Shown piece after piece: positions 11,801-24,261 of a DNA stretch of 64,000 bases (its first letter is position 1; each line of letters starts with the position of its first letter). Both the position numbers and the translations under genes were made by a program. Source of the stretch: Pseudoscleropodium purum (taxonomy: Eukaryota; Streptophyta; Bryopsida; Hypnales; Brachytheciaceae); contig OZ017803.1 in the NCBI GenBank assembly GCA_963969395.1, forward strand, positions 8,680,001 to 8,744,000, written 5' to 3'. Under the pieces are notes generated by a model that was not told the origin of the DNA, made no database searches, and saw nothing but the letters and a program-made list of their open reading frames with translations.

Positions 11801-12063
11801 GAAGGCACAGACGCAAGCATTGCCCCAGCTTGTTGCCTTCGAAGGTTTCCTGGTGATACAACAACATGGAAAGCCTCTTTAGCTCTCATAGTTGCCTCAG
11901 ATGTACTCCGCTCGAGCGTAAGACCCCTGTGGTGCTGCCACAGTTGCAAGCCTTCGGAAGTTCCTCTGATCTGCACATTCCGAAGCTCGGCACTACTATT
12001 GTGCGCGACTATCCCTGTTCCTAAACGCACTCTGCAATGCGCATTCAATCCCGGTCGAGACAT
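8877..12063 (-). CDS. COR27/COR28-family (cold- and clock-regulated) protein, five exons
   Basis: The exons on the minus strand read 12063-11449, 11005-10781, 10671-10167, 10039-9789 and 9485-8877, all with GT-AG borders and matching phases, for 734 residues. The start ATG at 12063 has an in-frame TGA four codons upstream. Exon 2 carries TWTDDKHSSFLNSMEATFVR, the signature block of COR27/COR28 proteins. Exon 3 opens with LFELVQGG and continues to NPWVRHFKQ. Exon 4 begins within ADVFVTKRIKS, and the exon 4/5 junction reads MDQVVPLLGRMD; all three are family-conserved blocks. In Arabidopsis the family represses evening and cold genes in the clock and light pathway, in the nucleus. This protein is about three times longer than the Arabidopsis ones. 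It has a long Ser-rich first exon and two DLNAP motifs in exon 5 that resemble EAR repression motifs. Family assignment is by motif; function is inferred. Confidence 0.75.
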
Positions 12064-13350
12064 TCTCCTTGCTCAATACACGCCAGCACAAGACTATGTC
12101 TCAATACGATTCTCAAAGCCTGTTTCCGCTTTCAACTCTCTCAACTTTTAGGGTGTCTATCATCTCCGTCCCCGAAGGAGAATATTACATGGCTTAGAAA
12201 ACAAAGAGAAGAGCTGTCCTCAGACAAGTAGGTAAACATGCTCAATTTCTACAGCATGCATTACACCAGTAAAGAAGAGCGTCAAGCCTTGGCGTCCCTC
12301 AACGGAGCACCATAAAGCATATCAGCGTCAGATGTGAACAAGGCAAGTTCCGAGTTGCACTTGAAAACTTAATAATTATTGGTCAATGTTTGAAGGCACT
12401 TGGGTAAGGACAGAGTTCCCCGAATTGAATTTTCAAATGGCGAAACCACAAGCACCCTCCAGGTGACTAGGTAAGTAAATTATACGCTCTTTCAGCGAAA
12501 TGATTTTCAAAGAAGAAGAGATCGCGAATAAGTTCCGACGAACACCAGTCTGAGAATAAACCGCAAAAAAAAAGTGCTCCAATTTGCAGACCCTAGCTCA
12601 TGCACTAAACACGTCCAAACCACCACTTCCGCGTCTCTCTCCAGTTATCAAAGCCTTGAAGAAAACACAAAGTGGTCTCACAACTGAAGAGAAACAACAC
12701 GAGCGCCGTCGAATACCGACCACAGTCGAAAGACCACCACGGAACAAGAACTCATCGAAAGCCACCGAAAGCCAGAGCGCATAGGCCGAGGTGCATCGCG
12801 GCTACTCCATCGTCGGTCTCTCCCGAAGACCCGGCGCCAAACCACGCAGAACGAGACCAAACACTCCTACAACTCATCAGCGCTTCAATCTTCAACGCTT
12901 TACAGCCACAGACGTCCACATCCCTCAAACAAACTCCAAACTTCACCAAATGCCCGAAAAAACAGTGCTCCGGAATGCTCACAACACACTCAACACGAAT
13001 CCATTCACTAAACTTACGCCTGGAACGGCAAGGGACTATCGCGCGCAATAACGCAAATGAAATCACCAAAACTCTGTGCTCGTCGCACACCAACATAGCC
13101 CCGGAATGAGAGGGAGACGACGATGACGACAACGACGGAAAGCGTAAGCCAGTCAACTTACGGTTTTACCATTTACTTTCCCCGGTGACCCTTTTCCCTT
13201 GGATATTCTCCAAGTTACCATGGAAACCTGGTAAGGCCAGTCATTTCTATGTGACAGCCGGGCTGAGTCACCGGCTAGAAGCTTTACCGGTGGTAAAGCG
13301 TTAGGCTGGCACCGTCACGTACGGTGGAATGAACGCAAGATCTTTTGCAG
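12064..13350 (-). promoter_or_regulatory. Upstream region (5' UTR and promoter) of the COR27/28-like gene
   Basis: Base composition here is more balanced than in the spacers, and several short frames overlap on both strands without any recognisable domain, as expected of a 5' leader and promoter. One ACCGAC at 12715-12720 matches the CRT/DRE core (A/GCCGAC) bound by CBF cold factors; with one 6-mer this may be chance. I did not find an evening element (AAAATATCT). Confidence 0.35.
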
Positions 13351-14680
13351 GGGCGAATTGAGTTCCCCTCCGCGTTCGCTCTCCCCCGATCATGTTCTCA
13401 AGTTTACTTTGTGGCCCTCGTTCGCGTTCCCGTGGGCGCAAAAAGAGTCCCTTCACTCTTGGAATCTGCCAAATCTGGCTTTTTCTAAATCCCCCTGCCA
13501 GTCCTCAGGATTTTTTAAATGTACGCAAGTTCAATTATAGACCCTACATGGGGTCTGGGCCGGCCCCAAGCTGAATGGATCGGTAAGTTTAGTTTGTAAT
13601 TTGCTGATCGAGAATGGGTCCTTGTCAAGGTCACACTAATTTTTATCAAAAAATCTTATAGAGAATAAGGGAATTCTTGGGAATTATTCTCTATGAAATT
13701 ATGAAACCTTCTTGGATTATTATCATGTAAACAAATAGAAAATAATTCTTTATCACAATAATGTTGATGGTTAACATGCAAGACTATTTACAATGGTAGT
13801 TTCATATCAAACAAGATCACATGATACTACAAAGATAAACCACCTCTACGTCTTTCCATGGTCTTCTAATATTGGGTTTTTTTTCTCGAGTTATTATGAC
13901 ATGATGAGTACAATAAATCAGAAGTTTACATAAATCCCATACCAACCTAATGAAATTGGAAGCACCCATTTTTCTCTTCCCTTTTTCTTCATGTGTTTTG
14001 TGTGTTATTTACTAAGGTCATATCAGCTAATGTGATGAATGAGACCACTGCATCTAGATCTTCCCATCATGGTTTTCTTTGTCTTCTAATATTAATTTTT
14101 CAATAGCACCATAACTACTATACATTAAGTAGAACAATATCAAACATTCAAAAGAGTCCTACATCAATCCCCCCTTTTCTCCCTCTCCCCCAAAATGTAG
14201 ACATTCAATTTTCCTTCTCCCTCTTTTTTCTTAGGCCCAATGTTTGTTCATAAAGAAGAATGTTTCCTTTACCAATCTATACCTTCATCTTGTTTGTTTG
14301 TTTTGTTATAATGAAATCTCCAGAACTATACATCCTTTAGTCACGTTTTCGGTAATGTTGCAAAGCTCTCTACAAAAAAAGTGTGCATGGACTTTGTTTC
14401 ACATGAGGGTTCATGGCATTCTAAACTCACATCCGCAAAAAATACATGGAATTTTGAAGTTCTCATTATTCCATTTTATAAATTCTAAAATTCTAAAATT
14501 CTTTTTTTATTTCTATTTTATTATACTACGGCAGGCCATGATGGCACCAAGTAGTAATAATCATTCCAATGTGAGGTTCCATCCATCCATCCATTTGCCC
14601 AGAAAAGTCCCCCCAAGTGTGATTTTGTTTTTCCCCGGAGTGATCCCTCCTCCTATGGGCCGGTAAAAGCCAGCAAGTGG
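13351..14680. other. Intergenic DNA, no gene seen
   Basis: AT-rich from about 13500 onward, with scattered short frames that lack recognisable domains. Confidence 0.5.
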
Positions 14681-15738
14681 AGCAGAGGGAGGGAGGGGAG
14701 GGGAGGGGAGGTGGGTGGGACATAGCTTTTTAACTTTTAGTAAGTTTTGGGGATGGGTTCCTGCCATGGCCCCCATGCAACTGGCCCTGGGAGCTTGTGG
14801 CCCAGTTGGGAAAGAGATCTTTGGCTGCCTTGCATGTGGTGCAGGATCTGCCTGCCTGCATGCACTAGTAAGCTTTACAGTAGTCTAGAGACTCTTCACT
14901 TATTAAGGTCATGGTCCAAACGTAACTTATTAAGGGGAACTTACCCACCCCCCCGGCTGGCTGGCTGGCTCAGCTGGCTGAAAACATCAATGTCGAGTTT
15001 TTTCTTTGAACTGGCTAGCTGGGGCCAGCTATGTGGATGTTAACTTATTGGCAGGCATGCATGGGGCTCCGTCCGTCAGGCCCCGGGGGGGGATTGACCC
15101 GTGACTCCCCCCCCCCCATGGATGGATGAGGAGGATGGAGCAACGAGAATCTCCAGCACTCTGTCTGTCTGTCTCATTCCTCCCCCTCCTCCCAAACATA
15201 ACTTGGTTGTCGTCAGAGGCAGTGCAAAGTGCACAGACAAGCTGGAAATTTACTGAGGACCCATCTCGTTTGGAGGCAGGAGACTCAAGACAGCATAGGG
15301 GCATGAAAATGGCCCCGAGCAAGACGGAGTGGGTATGGGAACGGGTGCTGGAGGTCTTCATTGCTCCGTCCTCCTCATCCATCCATAGGAGAGGGCATCA
15401 GGAAAGTAACGCCCTATTGAAACAATATCGATGCAAAGAGTTAATAGTATAGTATTGAAAGTGTTTTGTTGCAATACCAAAGCAATATTGTAACAATGTA
15501 GTTTCAATGGGAATGCACTCTTTTCACTGAAATTATATTGTTGCAGTATTGTTGTAGTATTGCAATAATCCACTTTTAATACTACATTGTGAAAGGAAGG
15601 AAACCATTGAAAAAATATTGCAACAATATTAAGAGAGAAGGGGGGGAGGGGAGGGAGGGGGGGGGGGGGGGGGGGGGGGGTAGTTCCAGATGGGGGCAAT
15701 AGAGGGGTTAATCCTTTCTGGCCATCAGTCCGTCCGTC
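14681..15738. repeat. G-rich and simple-repeat region with a small foldback
   Basis: Contains GGGAGGGGAGGGG-type tracts at 14690-14720, a GGCT microsatellite near 14958, and a run of 24 G at 15657-15680, all with G-quadruplex potential. An inverted repeat pairs about 15116-15145 (CCATGGATGGATGAGGAGGA) with about 15357-15387 (TCCTCCTCATCCATCCATAG), enclosing about 210 bp. No gene was recognised. Confidence 0.5.
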
Positions 15739-16044
15739 CACCCATGACAAAATTTGGAAATTTGGAATTCAGAATTGGAATCAGTGGCTTCTAATTAGGC
15801 TAGTTCAGTGCAGAATTCAACAAAATTAATGCAGCACAATTTGTTACATTTGGCCTGGGTTAGGGGAATGAGAAAAAAGGGTCAATCAATTCCCCGTGGC
15901 CAGGCTTACCAAGGGTAAACTTAACAAATTGCCCCCTTACTACATGCCCTGCATTAATTTTGTTGATTTCTTCACCTCGCAAACCTAACTAAGAGCCACT
16001 GATTCCAATTCTGAATTCCAAATTTCCAAATTTCGTCATGGGTG
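15739..16044. mobile_element. Foldback/MITE-like element with about 100-bp inverted arms
   Basis: The left arm, from CCACCCATGACAAAATTTGG, is matched in reverse by the right arm ending CCAAATTTCGTCATGGGTGG. The first 50 bp of the arms are nearly identical; pairing then continues more loosely through TCAACAAAATTAATGCAG and AATTTGTTA. No target duplication was found. Related half-copies appear near 20830-20895. Confidence 0.6.
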
Positions 16045-17183
16045 GCAAATGAAAAAAAGTCCAGTGGGTTTCCCCAAGGGCGAATAAGAGGCAATCCCCT
16101 CTAAATAACACCGCCGTCCCTCCCTCCCTCCCTCCCTCCCTCCCCCTTTCCGTTTCCGCCCCCTTTAGCTTTTTAGTATCCCAACCCTTGGATTTCATTG
16201 GACACAGATTAGCCCCTCCACGTGACTGTGTTGTGACTCAGACTAGACTGGGCTGGACGACCATGCAAAGTCCCCTCCCGAACTCTCACTGGTTCATCAG
16301 GCAAGTCTCCCCCCTCGCCTCGCCTCGCCTGGCCTGGCCGGGCCTCGCTGGTTTGCATGAAGTCCTCCGTCCCTCGCCCAGGGCCTGCTGAGCTCCCACT
16401 TTTGGATAAGGGGCCACACAGCACACGCTTTGTACTTCCGGCCAGTGAATGCAGGATCCAAACTAAAAATATATATATTAAAAAATTGCCGACCTCCAGT
16501 TGCAGTAAGCTTTCATCATTCCTGAAGCTTCATTCTGACTTTTAGGATCAATGGGAAATGAAATCGAAAGCACTTCAATTAATGAGAGTAAAATTGATTT
16601 TCTCAAAATTATATTAGAAAAACTTATATTTGTATTAGTAAATTTCTTGTATGTACCCGTATCCATATCTACATCATACCATATTTTGTATCACATCCTT
16701 GTATATGTATTTCTTATTTTTCAAGGTCAATGGTGTCAAAGGGGAGGAGGGAAATTATTTTCTTAGCATTAGAGGATTTTCAGCAATTGCGGAGGGCTTC
16801 AAGTTCCCTGGGCTGCCAACGTTGAAGGAACAACCTTGCAGTTGTTGCCTCGTGTGGCATGGTGACTACCATATCACCAAAAAAAATTCAGAAAATTATG
16901 CTTGTTTTTATTCTAAATTTTTTAAATGTTCTTTAAAAAAACTAATAACAAGAACAACGGGAACAAGGTCAAGGGAATAAGCCTAAAACAACCCTTCCAA
17001 CCCCTGGAAATCTTTTAATGAATCATGGGTTCTCATTTTTTTAGTGAGTGTGTTGATTGAAACCAAGTACGTCGCATCTAGATAGTCATATAGTCAAAGT
17101 CAAAAAAATATATACAAATACTATATTAACACTTTTGAAAATAATTCACAATGTATTATTAATGCACTTCGAGCATCTTTTGC
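16045..17183. other. Intergenic DNA with CCCT microsatellite
   Basis: Includes a (CCCT)n tract at about 16115-16145 and CCTCG repeats near 16316-16345. Open frames here have no recognisable domain. Confidence 0.45.
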
Positions 17184-17447
17184 ATGCTCTCAAAACCAAC
17201 TCTTCCCTTGTATGATTTGAAGAAGAATGGTTCCAATCTGGCCCTTAGTATGAAGCTGTTGGGTCAACCAAATTTGTATAAATTAAGTGATCATACAATT
17301 AAGCCAAATTATTGGTTGAAATTTAGAGAATTCACACCAACCTTCAATTCAACATCCAAATATGAACCAACTCTTGGGTGGTCATCCAAACAAACATTGA
17401 GTGTCTTTGGCAATATTAAAGTAGCTGACCCACTTCCAACTATGTAA
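17184..17447 (+). CDS. Unrecognised open frame, possible exon or relic
   Basis: An 87-codon frame in AT-rich surroundings. Its translation is not low-complexity and contains NYWLKFREFTPTFNSTSKYE and GWSSKQTLSVFGNIKVADPL, which looks like real protein sequence with alternating polar and hydrophobic residues. I do not recognise the family. It has no clear promoter or flanking exons, so it may be a relic of a captured gene or a chance frame. Confidence 0.2.
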   Translation: MLSKPTLPLYDLKKNGSNLALSMKLLGQPNLYKLSDHTIKPNYWLKFREFTPTFNSTSKYEPTLGWSSKQTLSVFGNIKVADPLPTM

Positions 17448-17579
17448 GCAATTACATGTATCTATTGTGCTTGGTTTTTTGTTTGCAAGTTTTTTTTCAT
17501 ATGTAACAATAGAGTTGGGAAGGACTCCATAATTTCTCAGAATTTTTTCTTCTGAGAATACAATTACCCTTATATTTTT

Positions 17580-17770
17580 AACTAAAGATTTTGGCTAACC
17601 GACCTATAACAATCACACAGACCTTCCAATTTCCAACTATAGGCTGCAAAAATAAAATCAACCAAAGATTGGTTGCCATATTGAAAAACTTGTAGCCAAT
17701 TATAATGCACCGCAACTATATAAGGTAAAACAACCCATTATGGACTCCTAGGAATGACCCCATTATGGTT
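17580..17770 (+). repeat. Dispersed repeat, copy A (partner at 19410-19600)
   Basis: The two copies share, in the same order, CCAACTATAGGCTGCAAAAA/CAACCATAGATTGGCTTAAG, then ATCAACCAAAGATTGGTTGC/ATCAATCAAGGGCTAGTTGC, then CAATTATAATGCACCGCAAC/CAATGATAATGTGCCACAAC. No ends or inverted repeats were defined. Confidence 0.5.
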
Positions 17771-18260
17771 TTCTTTTAGTGATTGAGATTTGGGCCACAT
17801 TCAAAGTCTTAGCTAATTGGAAAAGAGTGACTAGTGACCACAATAGGAACTTTCAGATTTTTAGTGTTAGTTCATTGTAGGAAGTGCCTTTTCAGGTCTT
17901 CTATGTTAGAAAATATTGTGACCACCATAGGTAAGTAAGATGAGAATTATGGATCAGTTTTGATTGGTTTCCGTGTTAGTCTACATACTCTTTCAGGTCA
18001 TGATGTGCTAAACACTCTAGAAATTCATAACAAATTCACATTTTGTCGAAAAAATATAGTTTCAAATGTTCTCACTATTTCTATCACTTGACTATCTCTA
18101 TTTTTTTTAAAAGTAGAAAATTTTCAAAAATGACAAAAGGGCAAACCCCCCATTTGGTCCATAATAGGCTGTTTTATCTTACTTGAACCTACGCCATAAT
18201 TGATCATTCAATTCATCTCTTCCTACACATGCATAGAGGAGAGCAACCTACACTACCCTA

Positions 18261-18960
18261 ATAGTGGAGAATGATCAGAAATGGGTCGGCGTCTTCCACA
18301 GGGTTATTAAAAAAAAAGGCACGTTTAATGGACTTCTTCAAGCCAACTTCCATGTGGAGTCAGGGCCGGTGAAGCCCCCTGGATCAACCCAACATTATCT
18401 CATAATGGGGGCTCCAGAAAAAAACCAGACTCCCATTCCCCACCGTTGGGCACCATTGGACTCCACATGGAAGCCATGGAAGCCATGGAAGCCAGCCCTT
18501 CTTACCCTTCCAAGTCTCCGAGATTTCGACACGAAAAGAGGCTGCATGCCGGATGGATTACATCAGGCAGTCCAGGAAAGGATCTGTTGCGTGGCAGAAG
18601 AAGCCGCAGGGAGAGCCTCCCTGGATCAGTGGCAATTTGGCTCTGCTATGTACGCCTGTTCTACATTTCGGGGCTGACATGTTACGGCTACGTACATAGA
18701 CAGGTGATTTGGATTACGAAGGAGCAAGAGAGGGATTAAGGCTTGCCACATGGCAAGCTTCCAGGTCTCCACGTCGCCCAGCTGGTTTGGAGTCATCTAC
18801 TGGTAGATATTCGGAATCTCGGTGGGCAATATATATCCCAAGCTCAGCCTATGCCAGGGCAGCAAAAGCAATCCAAGATTTTTTGGTGCACCCAGCCAGT
18901 AGCAAATGCAATGAAAATTCAGTAGCAGCGCTGTGGCCCCAATTAATCACGGGTTGACAA
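18261..18960. other. GC-richer block with a short inverted repeat, no recognised gene
   Basis: Open frames at 18264-18677 and 18709-18957 show no recognisable domain. CTTCCATGTGGAGTC near 18348 is repeated in reverse as GACTCCACATGGAAG near 18459, followed by a CCATGGAAG triplet repeat. The block resembles the 20.9-21.8 kb block in composition and in GGAAGC words. Confidence 0.35.
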
Positions 18961-19409
18961 GTGGCATGATTTGTTTAAAAGTTTATGAAATTATTATGAC
19001 AATTTTTATTCTGTGGATTGCACCATCTTGAATTACGAAGTATTAATGCTGTTAAGTGTACTGACATGTATACGCAGACGTGGATTTGAGAAATTAAAGA
19101 AAAAGTCTTGACGATAAATTGAAAAAATGCATATATAGGGTTTAATTTGTATGCATGCCTAGACTGTAGAGTTTGATCGGAGATCTGCCCAAATCTGCAA
19201 TGAAAATAGACCTTGCAAACATAAATCCAAATAGATATCAAACATGGTACCGAATCGATCCATTTTCAACCACTTAAGCAATTATGGGAGTGCAAATTTT
19301 GTGAGTGTAGAAATTTTCTCAAATGTAGAAACAGAATTTGAAAGGATTATATATTTTTCCAAAAAAATTTAACTCAAAATATAATTATCATCAAAAATAT
19401 AGCCAAACT
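18961..19409. other. AT-rich intergenic DNA
   Basis: No gene, RNA or defined repeat was seen. Confidence 0.5.
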
Positions 19410-19600
19410 ATATTTTACGACCTATACTAGTCATATAAACTTTTCTATTTTCAACCATAGATTGGCTTAAGAATCAATCAAGGGCTAGTTGCAATATTGA
19501 AAGCCTAATAACCAATGATAATGTGCCACAACTACCTTAGAACCGTACCATAACTTCATAGAAAGTGATCAATCTACAGGTTGCAAATAGGGGGGCGATA
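19410..19600 (+). repeat. Dispersed repeat, copy B (partner at 17580-17770)
   Basis: Same orientation and word order as copy A, at moderate identity by eye. The element type is unknown. Confidence 0.5.
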
Positions 19601-22600
19601 AAAAAAATGGATTAGCTCTTACACTTAGTGGTATTAATTGTATAGATCTCCCAAATAGTTTGTACTAGAGGTGTCAAAGGAAGGTTTAACTAAGAATAGT
19701 CAATAAGAAAAACACAACACCAAACTCCACCAAAACTTATTTCTGGTGCTTCAAGGAGTTTTTTCATGTTTTTTTTTGAGACTCTAGGTACTTGTCTTTC
19801 ATTTCACATACCTTATGATTACCTCTAATATATATATGCTTCATCACAAATTAACATCGTCTTGAACACAACCAAACTCTTTCTATCCTTGTTTATCTTG
19901 TGAAAATAAACTAACAATGTATTGTATTAAAAATATTATTGTATTGTACACGGTAAATTTCCAAAATTTTGAAAATGTATAATAAAACACAACTTTGAAT
20001 AACAATTTAATGGAGACTTTAAAACAAAAGTTGGAAAACATGATCCATAGATCTTATTGACATGATTGGATTTACTTTTGTACTGAGCAATATTTACAAA
20101 TAGAACGTTAAACAAAAAAATCAAAATTTTTCTAGAAGGAATTTTAGATGAAATATTATTGATTTGTACATGATTCATTTTTTAAAATTGTTTTAAATTT
20201 GAACCTCTATTTAGAATGATTTGTTCATATTTTTATTTTATTTATATAATAAAGTCATTTTTGAAGGGTCATTTTTGGGTTAAGAAAATTCAATTTTTGA
20301 GGTGAAACATACGACATCCTTTCAAATATAGAACGTTGCAAAACAATGAAAATCTTCAATATCTGTAGTGTACCAAAATTAAAGAATTAGCTTCCAAATC
20401 TACACATAAAAATGAATGAAAAGTCACAATTATGTGCACTTCGTATATATTTGTACTCATCTGTTGCTTAAAGCAAACAACACGCATTATTTAAAGATTC
20501 ATTCATATACACTTGTTTTTCAAATTACACTTAACTTTGGTTCAATTCTATATTTATTAATAAATTTCAAGATAGAACCTCCATCTCAATTGAGGTTTGT
20601 AGTATTGGTATTACTCCTATAATTATGATTCAATATAAACAAGCCCTAAATTTACACCAATTTGAATCTTTTTTCTTCTTGGGTACAAGTATATGAAGAA
20701 ATATGCACGTTTTCTCATACGATTTGAATTTGAATTTTCACACTAGTAGAAAACATGTCCACGTAGATTTAGCTTTAGGACCTACACTCAATCTTAAGTC
20801 TAACATGTTCATATAGCTAATTTGGGGCCCTTGATTCCAAACATGAATTCAAAATTTTTCAAGCTTGATCATTATGCTATGGGTGGCAAATAAAAAATTC
20901 TAGTGTTTACGAAATCAGGGGGTAATGAATGCGCCCCGGGGGGGGCGGGGGTTAAATATCATAATGAACTGAATGAGTCAGGGGACCGGCAAACCCACCT
21001 TGTCCGGGACGACTGGTTACTTACTGAGTGGGTAAAAAATCCTAAAAGTAATATTCCAGGGCATCATCCCGTGAATCAAATTTCCCCTTCTGATTGCACC
21101 ACTGGCTCCGTCAAGGTCGGTGTAAACTCCAAGTTACCCCTGGGGCTAGTCATTTACCATAGTTCCCCTTGGGACTATAGATTTACTTTACTTACCCCCG
21201 ACTCCCAACTTATTTAGTAAGTTAAGCTTACTATAAATGGGCGGCAAGGAAATTCCGTCGCTTTCAGTTCCATTGCTGGTTACGTGCCACGTGTAATAAT
21301 AATACTGAAGTTTAGTTCGTGGCAGAAATTTCATTCCATGAATAAAGCCACCTCACTGGGATGAAAAAGAGCATCATCCATCCATCCATCCATCCATCCA
21401 TCCCCAGTGGGTTCCGGCAATTCGCTACCACAAATCCGGTTCTGGATGATATTTTGTGATTTCTCATTTTTAGTATTGGAAGGAGGGTCCCGCCGGAGGG
21501 CCGGGAGGGATGATATTTTTTTTCTCTCTGCCAGAGTGCCAGGTGAGGTCGCAGCATCTGATCATGCATGGGAGGCTTCCACGTGGAAGCTGTGGAAGCC
21601 CTCGTATCCATGCACTCACTGGGAACCACTTGCCCCACTTGCGCACAAACGGCTCAAACTGACGGCAATTAACATACGGTGGGCCCCACTCCCCAGTTGG
21701 GCCACGAGCCACAAATATCAACACATCCGCGGCACAAAAGGACTGAATCTTGAGTTTTGCACTTGGAAACGTGTTTTTTATTTGTATTTTTTTTATTGTA
21801 GTATGGTTGTCACACCTTCTCTCGAAGAATGAATTTTTTATTTATTAAGAATGAGAAACCTTTTTTTGAGAATGAAACTTTGATGAAGAATGAGAAGGTG
21901 TCCAGAGTGAAAAGAAGAGCCAATGAGGTAGAAATTAGGAATCGTAAGAAATGGGAAAAAAAAAATTGGGATGATAGGAATATCATAAATTGTGTTGGTC
22001 TATAAATTCTTTAAATGTACCTACTCTTATCATAGCAAGGCCTAAATGATAAGAGAAGGTACATTGGAAATTGTTTGTGGATCAACGTGATTTACGATAT
22101 TCTTACTTGAAGAGACTTTTTTTCTCCATGAAGAAGATTCTTTTTTTGATTGTGTGAAGAATGAGAATCAAGTTCAGGCTTTGTGATCTATTTCACAAAT
22201 TCTTAATCTTCACTATTTTCCAATCTTCGTGGTTATCTTTCACCTATAGAGATGACGGAATAGAACTTCTCAATCTTTTGAAAATTGTCCTTCGGAAAGT
22301 CAAGGAGAGAGTGTTTGTCTTCATTCTTTAGAGATTGAGAAGGGGAGAAAATGACCCCTATTGATACACTTTGGCTATTCCTTGTAATTTTATTTAACCC
22401 TTAAGAGACCATTGTCCCTTTGAAGGACAAATTTGATTTTAGACAAGTATCTACAACTTCAATTTTTGTCATTTATTTTTTGAATGATTTTTTGTAGATA
22501 GAAAAAATAATTAGCTTCATAGGAATATAATTTTTTTTTGAATTGGTGCCTAGGAACAAAAGTAATGCCCAAATAAGCTCAAAATAGGTGAGACTTAACA

Positions 22601-22850
22601 TTTTTTTATATTTGTCTATATGGAAAGCTTTAATTAACTTCATTTGGATAAGTAATGTAAAATTTATAGACAATCTTGTTTTGGGGGCAATTAGAGCATC
22701 TTCTTGAAAACATAACTTTTAGGATTCATTTTCTGAACACAATTTTTACAATTCTTCAAGAAAAAAGTTCCATGTGGTTTAGTTTGGTTGGAAGAATAAT
22801 CCCATCTTTTGGGATCAGTGTTGTTTGATTCCATCTTTAAAATATCAATA
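19601..22850. other. Spacer with a GC-richer island and CCAT microsatellite
   Basis: Mostly AT-rich. An island at about 20900-21830 has a C4G8-type tract near 20936 and a (CATC)n/(CCAT)n array of about eight units at 21373-21404. The frames in the island have no recognisable domain. A half-copy of the 15.7-16.0 kb foldback lies near 20830-20895. Confidence 0.4.
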
Positions 22851-22854
22851 CTAT

Positions 22855-23190
22855 AGATTTTCCTTCTATCTCATACCTACTTCTACTTACTGATTTTTTT
22901 TAAGAATGAAAATTAAGTTTTTTTGAATTTTTTTCATAGACTTTCAACTCAATTCCCTACCATAAAGATTTAAACCTTAAAACTATGTAGTGTAAAAATT
23001 TAAGTTAAGAAGGTTCAAAGTCAAACAATCTAACCCTGCAACTTGCAAAAAAATTATTTTCTTTATTTTAAACGCAAATATCTTGCAATCTATATTGTCA
23101 AAAATTTTGAAATTTATTCTACATATTTTCATATTAGTTAGGTATAAGATCCTACAGTTAGATATGCCAAAAAAACAATTTTCAATTCTT
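22855..23190 (-). mobile_element. TTAA-bounded MITE, partial inverted copy
   Basis: Reverse-complement match to internal parts of copy 1, including AATATCTTGCAATCTA and TAAGATCCTACAGTTA (compare TAGGATCTTGTAGTAA in the forward copies). The ends are missing. Confidence 0.5.
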
Positions 23191-23231
23191 TTATTCTTTG
23201 CAATAGAAATGATAATTTTGAGTAGCTTTTG

Positions 23232-23251
23232 CCCCCCCCCCCCCCCCCCCC
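23232..23251. repeat. Poly-C run (20)
   Basis: Twenty consecutive C in AT-rich DNA. The exact length may be unreliable. Confidence 0.8.
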
Positions 23252-24261
23252 AAGGCCCTAGTCCTATACATGTTTAAATAGTGATTGATAACTTATATGA
23301 AATTTTGATTTCAAACTAGCTATTGGGGAAATGGATTTCTTGTAAAAAATTTAATTACTAGTTCACTTTATTCATTGAGGCCACCCAATCTTCAAATTCC
23401 TTTATAGAAAACATTTTCAAAACCTTGGGTGCAATGACATTCAAACTGAACACACCAAATGGATTTGTTTGAAGTAGTGCTACGAGCCTTTCGTGGAAGA
23501 ATCAAAGTATTTTCCTACATTTCTTGCAAATTATGTAAAGAATTTGTCCCCTATGTCGGATAGTTACTTTTGTAACCTCTAATACCTGATTTAGGGGTGG
23601 TCTAGGATTCCAAGTATGAATTCAAACTTTCATCATTCACAATAAAGAATTTTTTCTTGTTTTTTAATTGGGTAATATTTAGAGTGAACCTCCAAATTTT
23701 TATCCTTTTTAAAAGGCTTGGAGCACTAATATATTGGAGTCCATACACAATTTACTGATTTTGTACATTTGATGTCCATTTGATCTTCCTAAATATATAA
23801 TTCAATAAATTCTCAAATATTAGTACAGACATTCAAACCCAACAATGTACCCAAACTCCACAAAGGAGGTGAAGATATGAGGGCAACAATTCTACTTGAG
23901 TTCACAAAGTGTGCAATTAAGACAATTTTGTTAACCCACATTAGAGACTATTGGAAGCTTTTTTTTTTGAGTACCTGTATCTCCATTGGGACCCTAGTTG
24001 ATTGTTATTCTTTGGTTTAAAAAAATACAAACATATTTTCAATTCAAAAACAAAAACAAAAATGGTGTATTGAAACATGACAATCTCTTATATTGTTATA
24101 CATTTGATGCCCATAAATATAGAATTTGTTTAATTCTCTATTGCAAATATATCTAAAATCAATAGTACAACTAAAATAGATACTACTACTATTTGTGTTG
24201 TTGGTTTGAAGACTATTGTAAATGAAGAGTCTATTAGAGATAATTCAAATTTTTATTTATG
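23252..24261. other. AT-rich intergenic DNA
   Basis: No gene or RNA was recognised. Confidence 0.5.

Noticed and set aside
11567..12151. 194-codon plus-strand frame
   Set aside because: It is antisense to exon 1 of the COR27/28-like gene, which has family motifs and matching splice sites on the minus strand.
12672..13156. Overlapping frames on both strands
   Set aside because: They lie in the likely 5' leader and promoter of the COR27/28-like gene and show no recognised domain.
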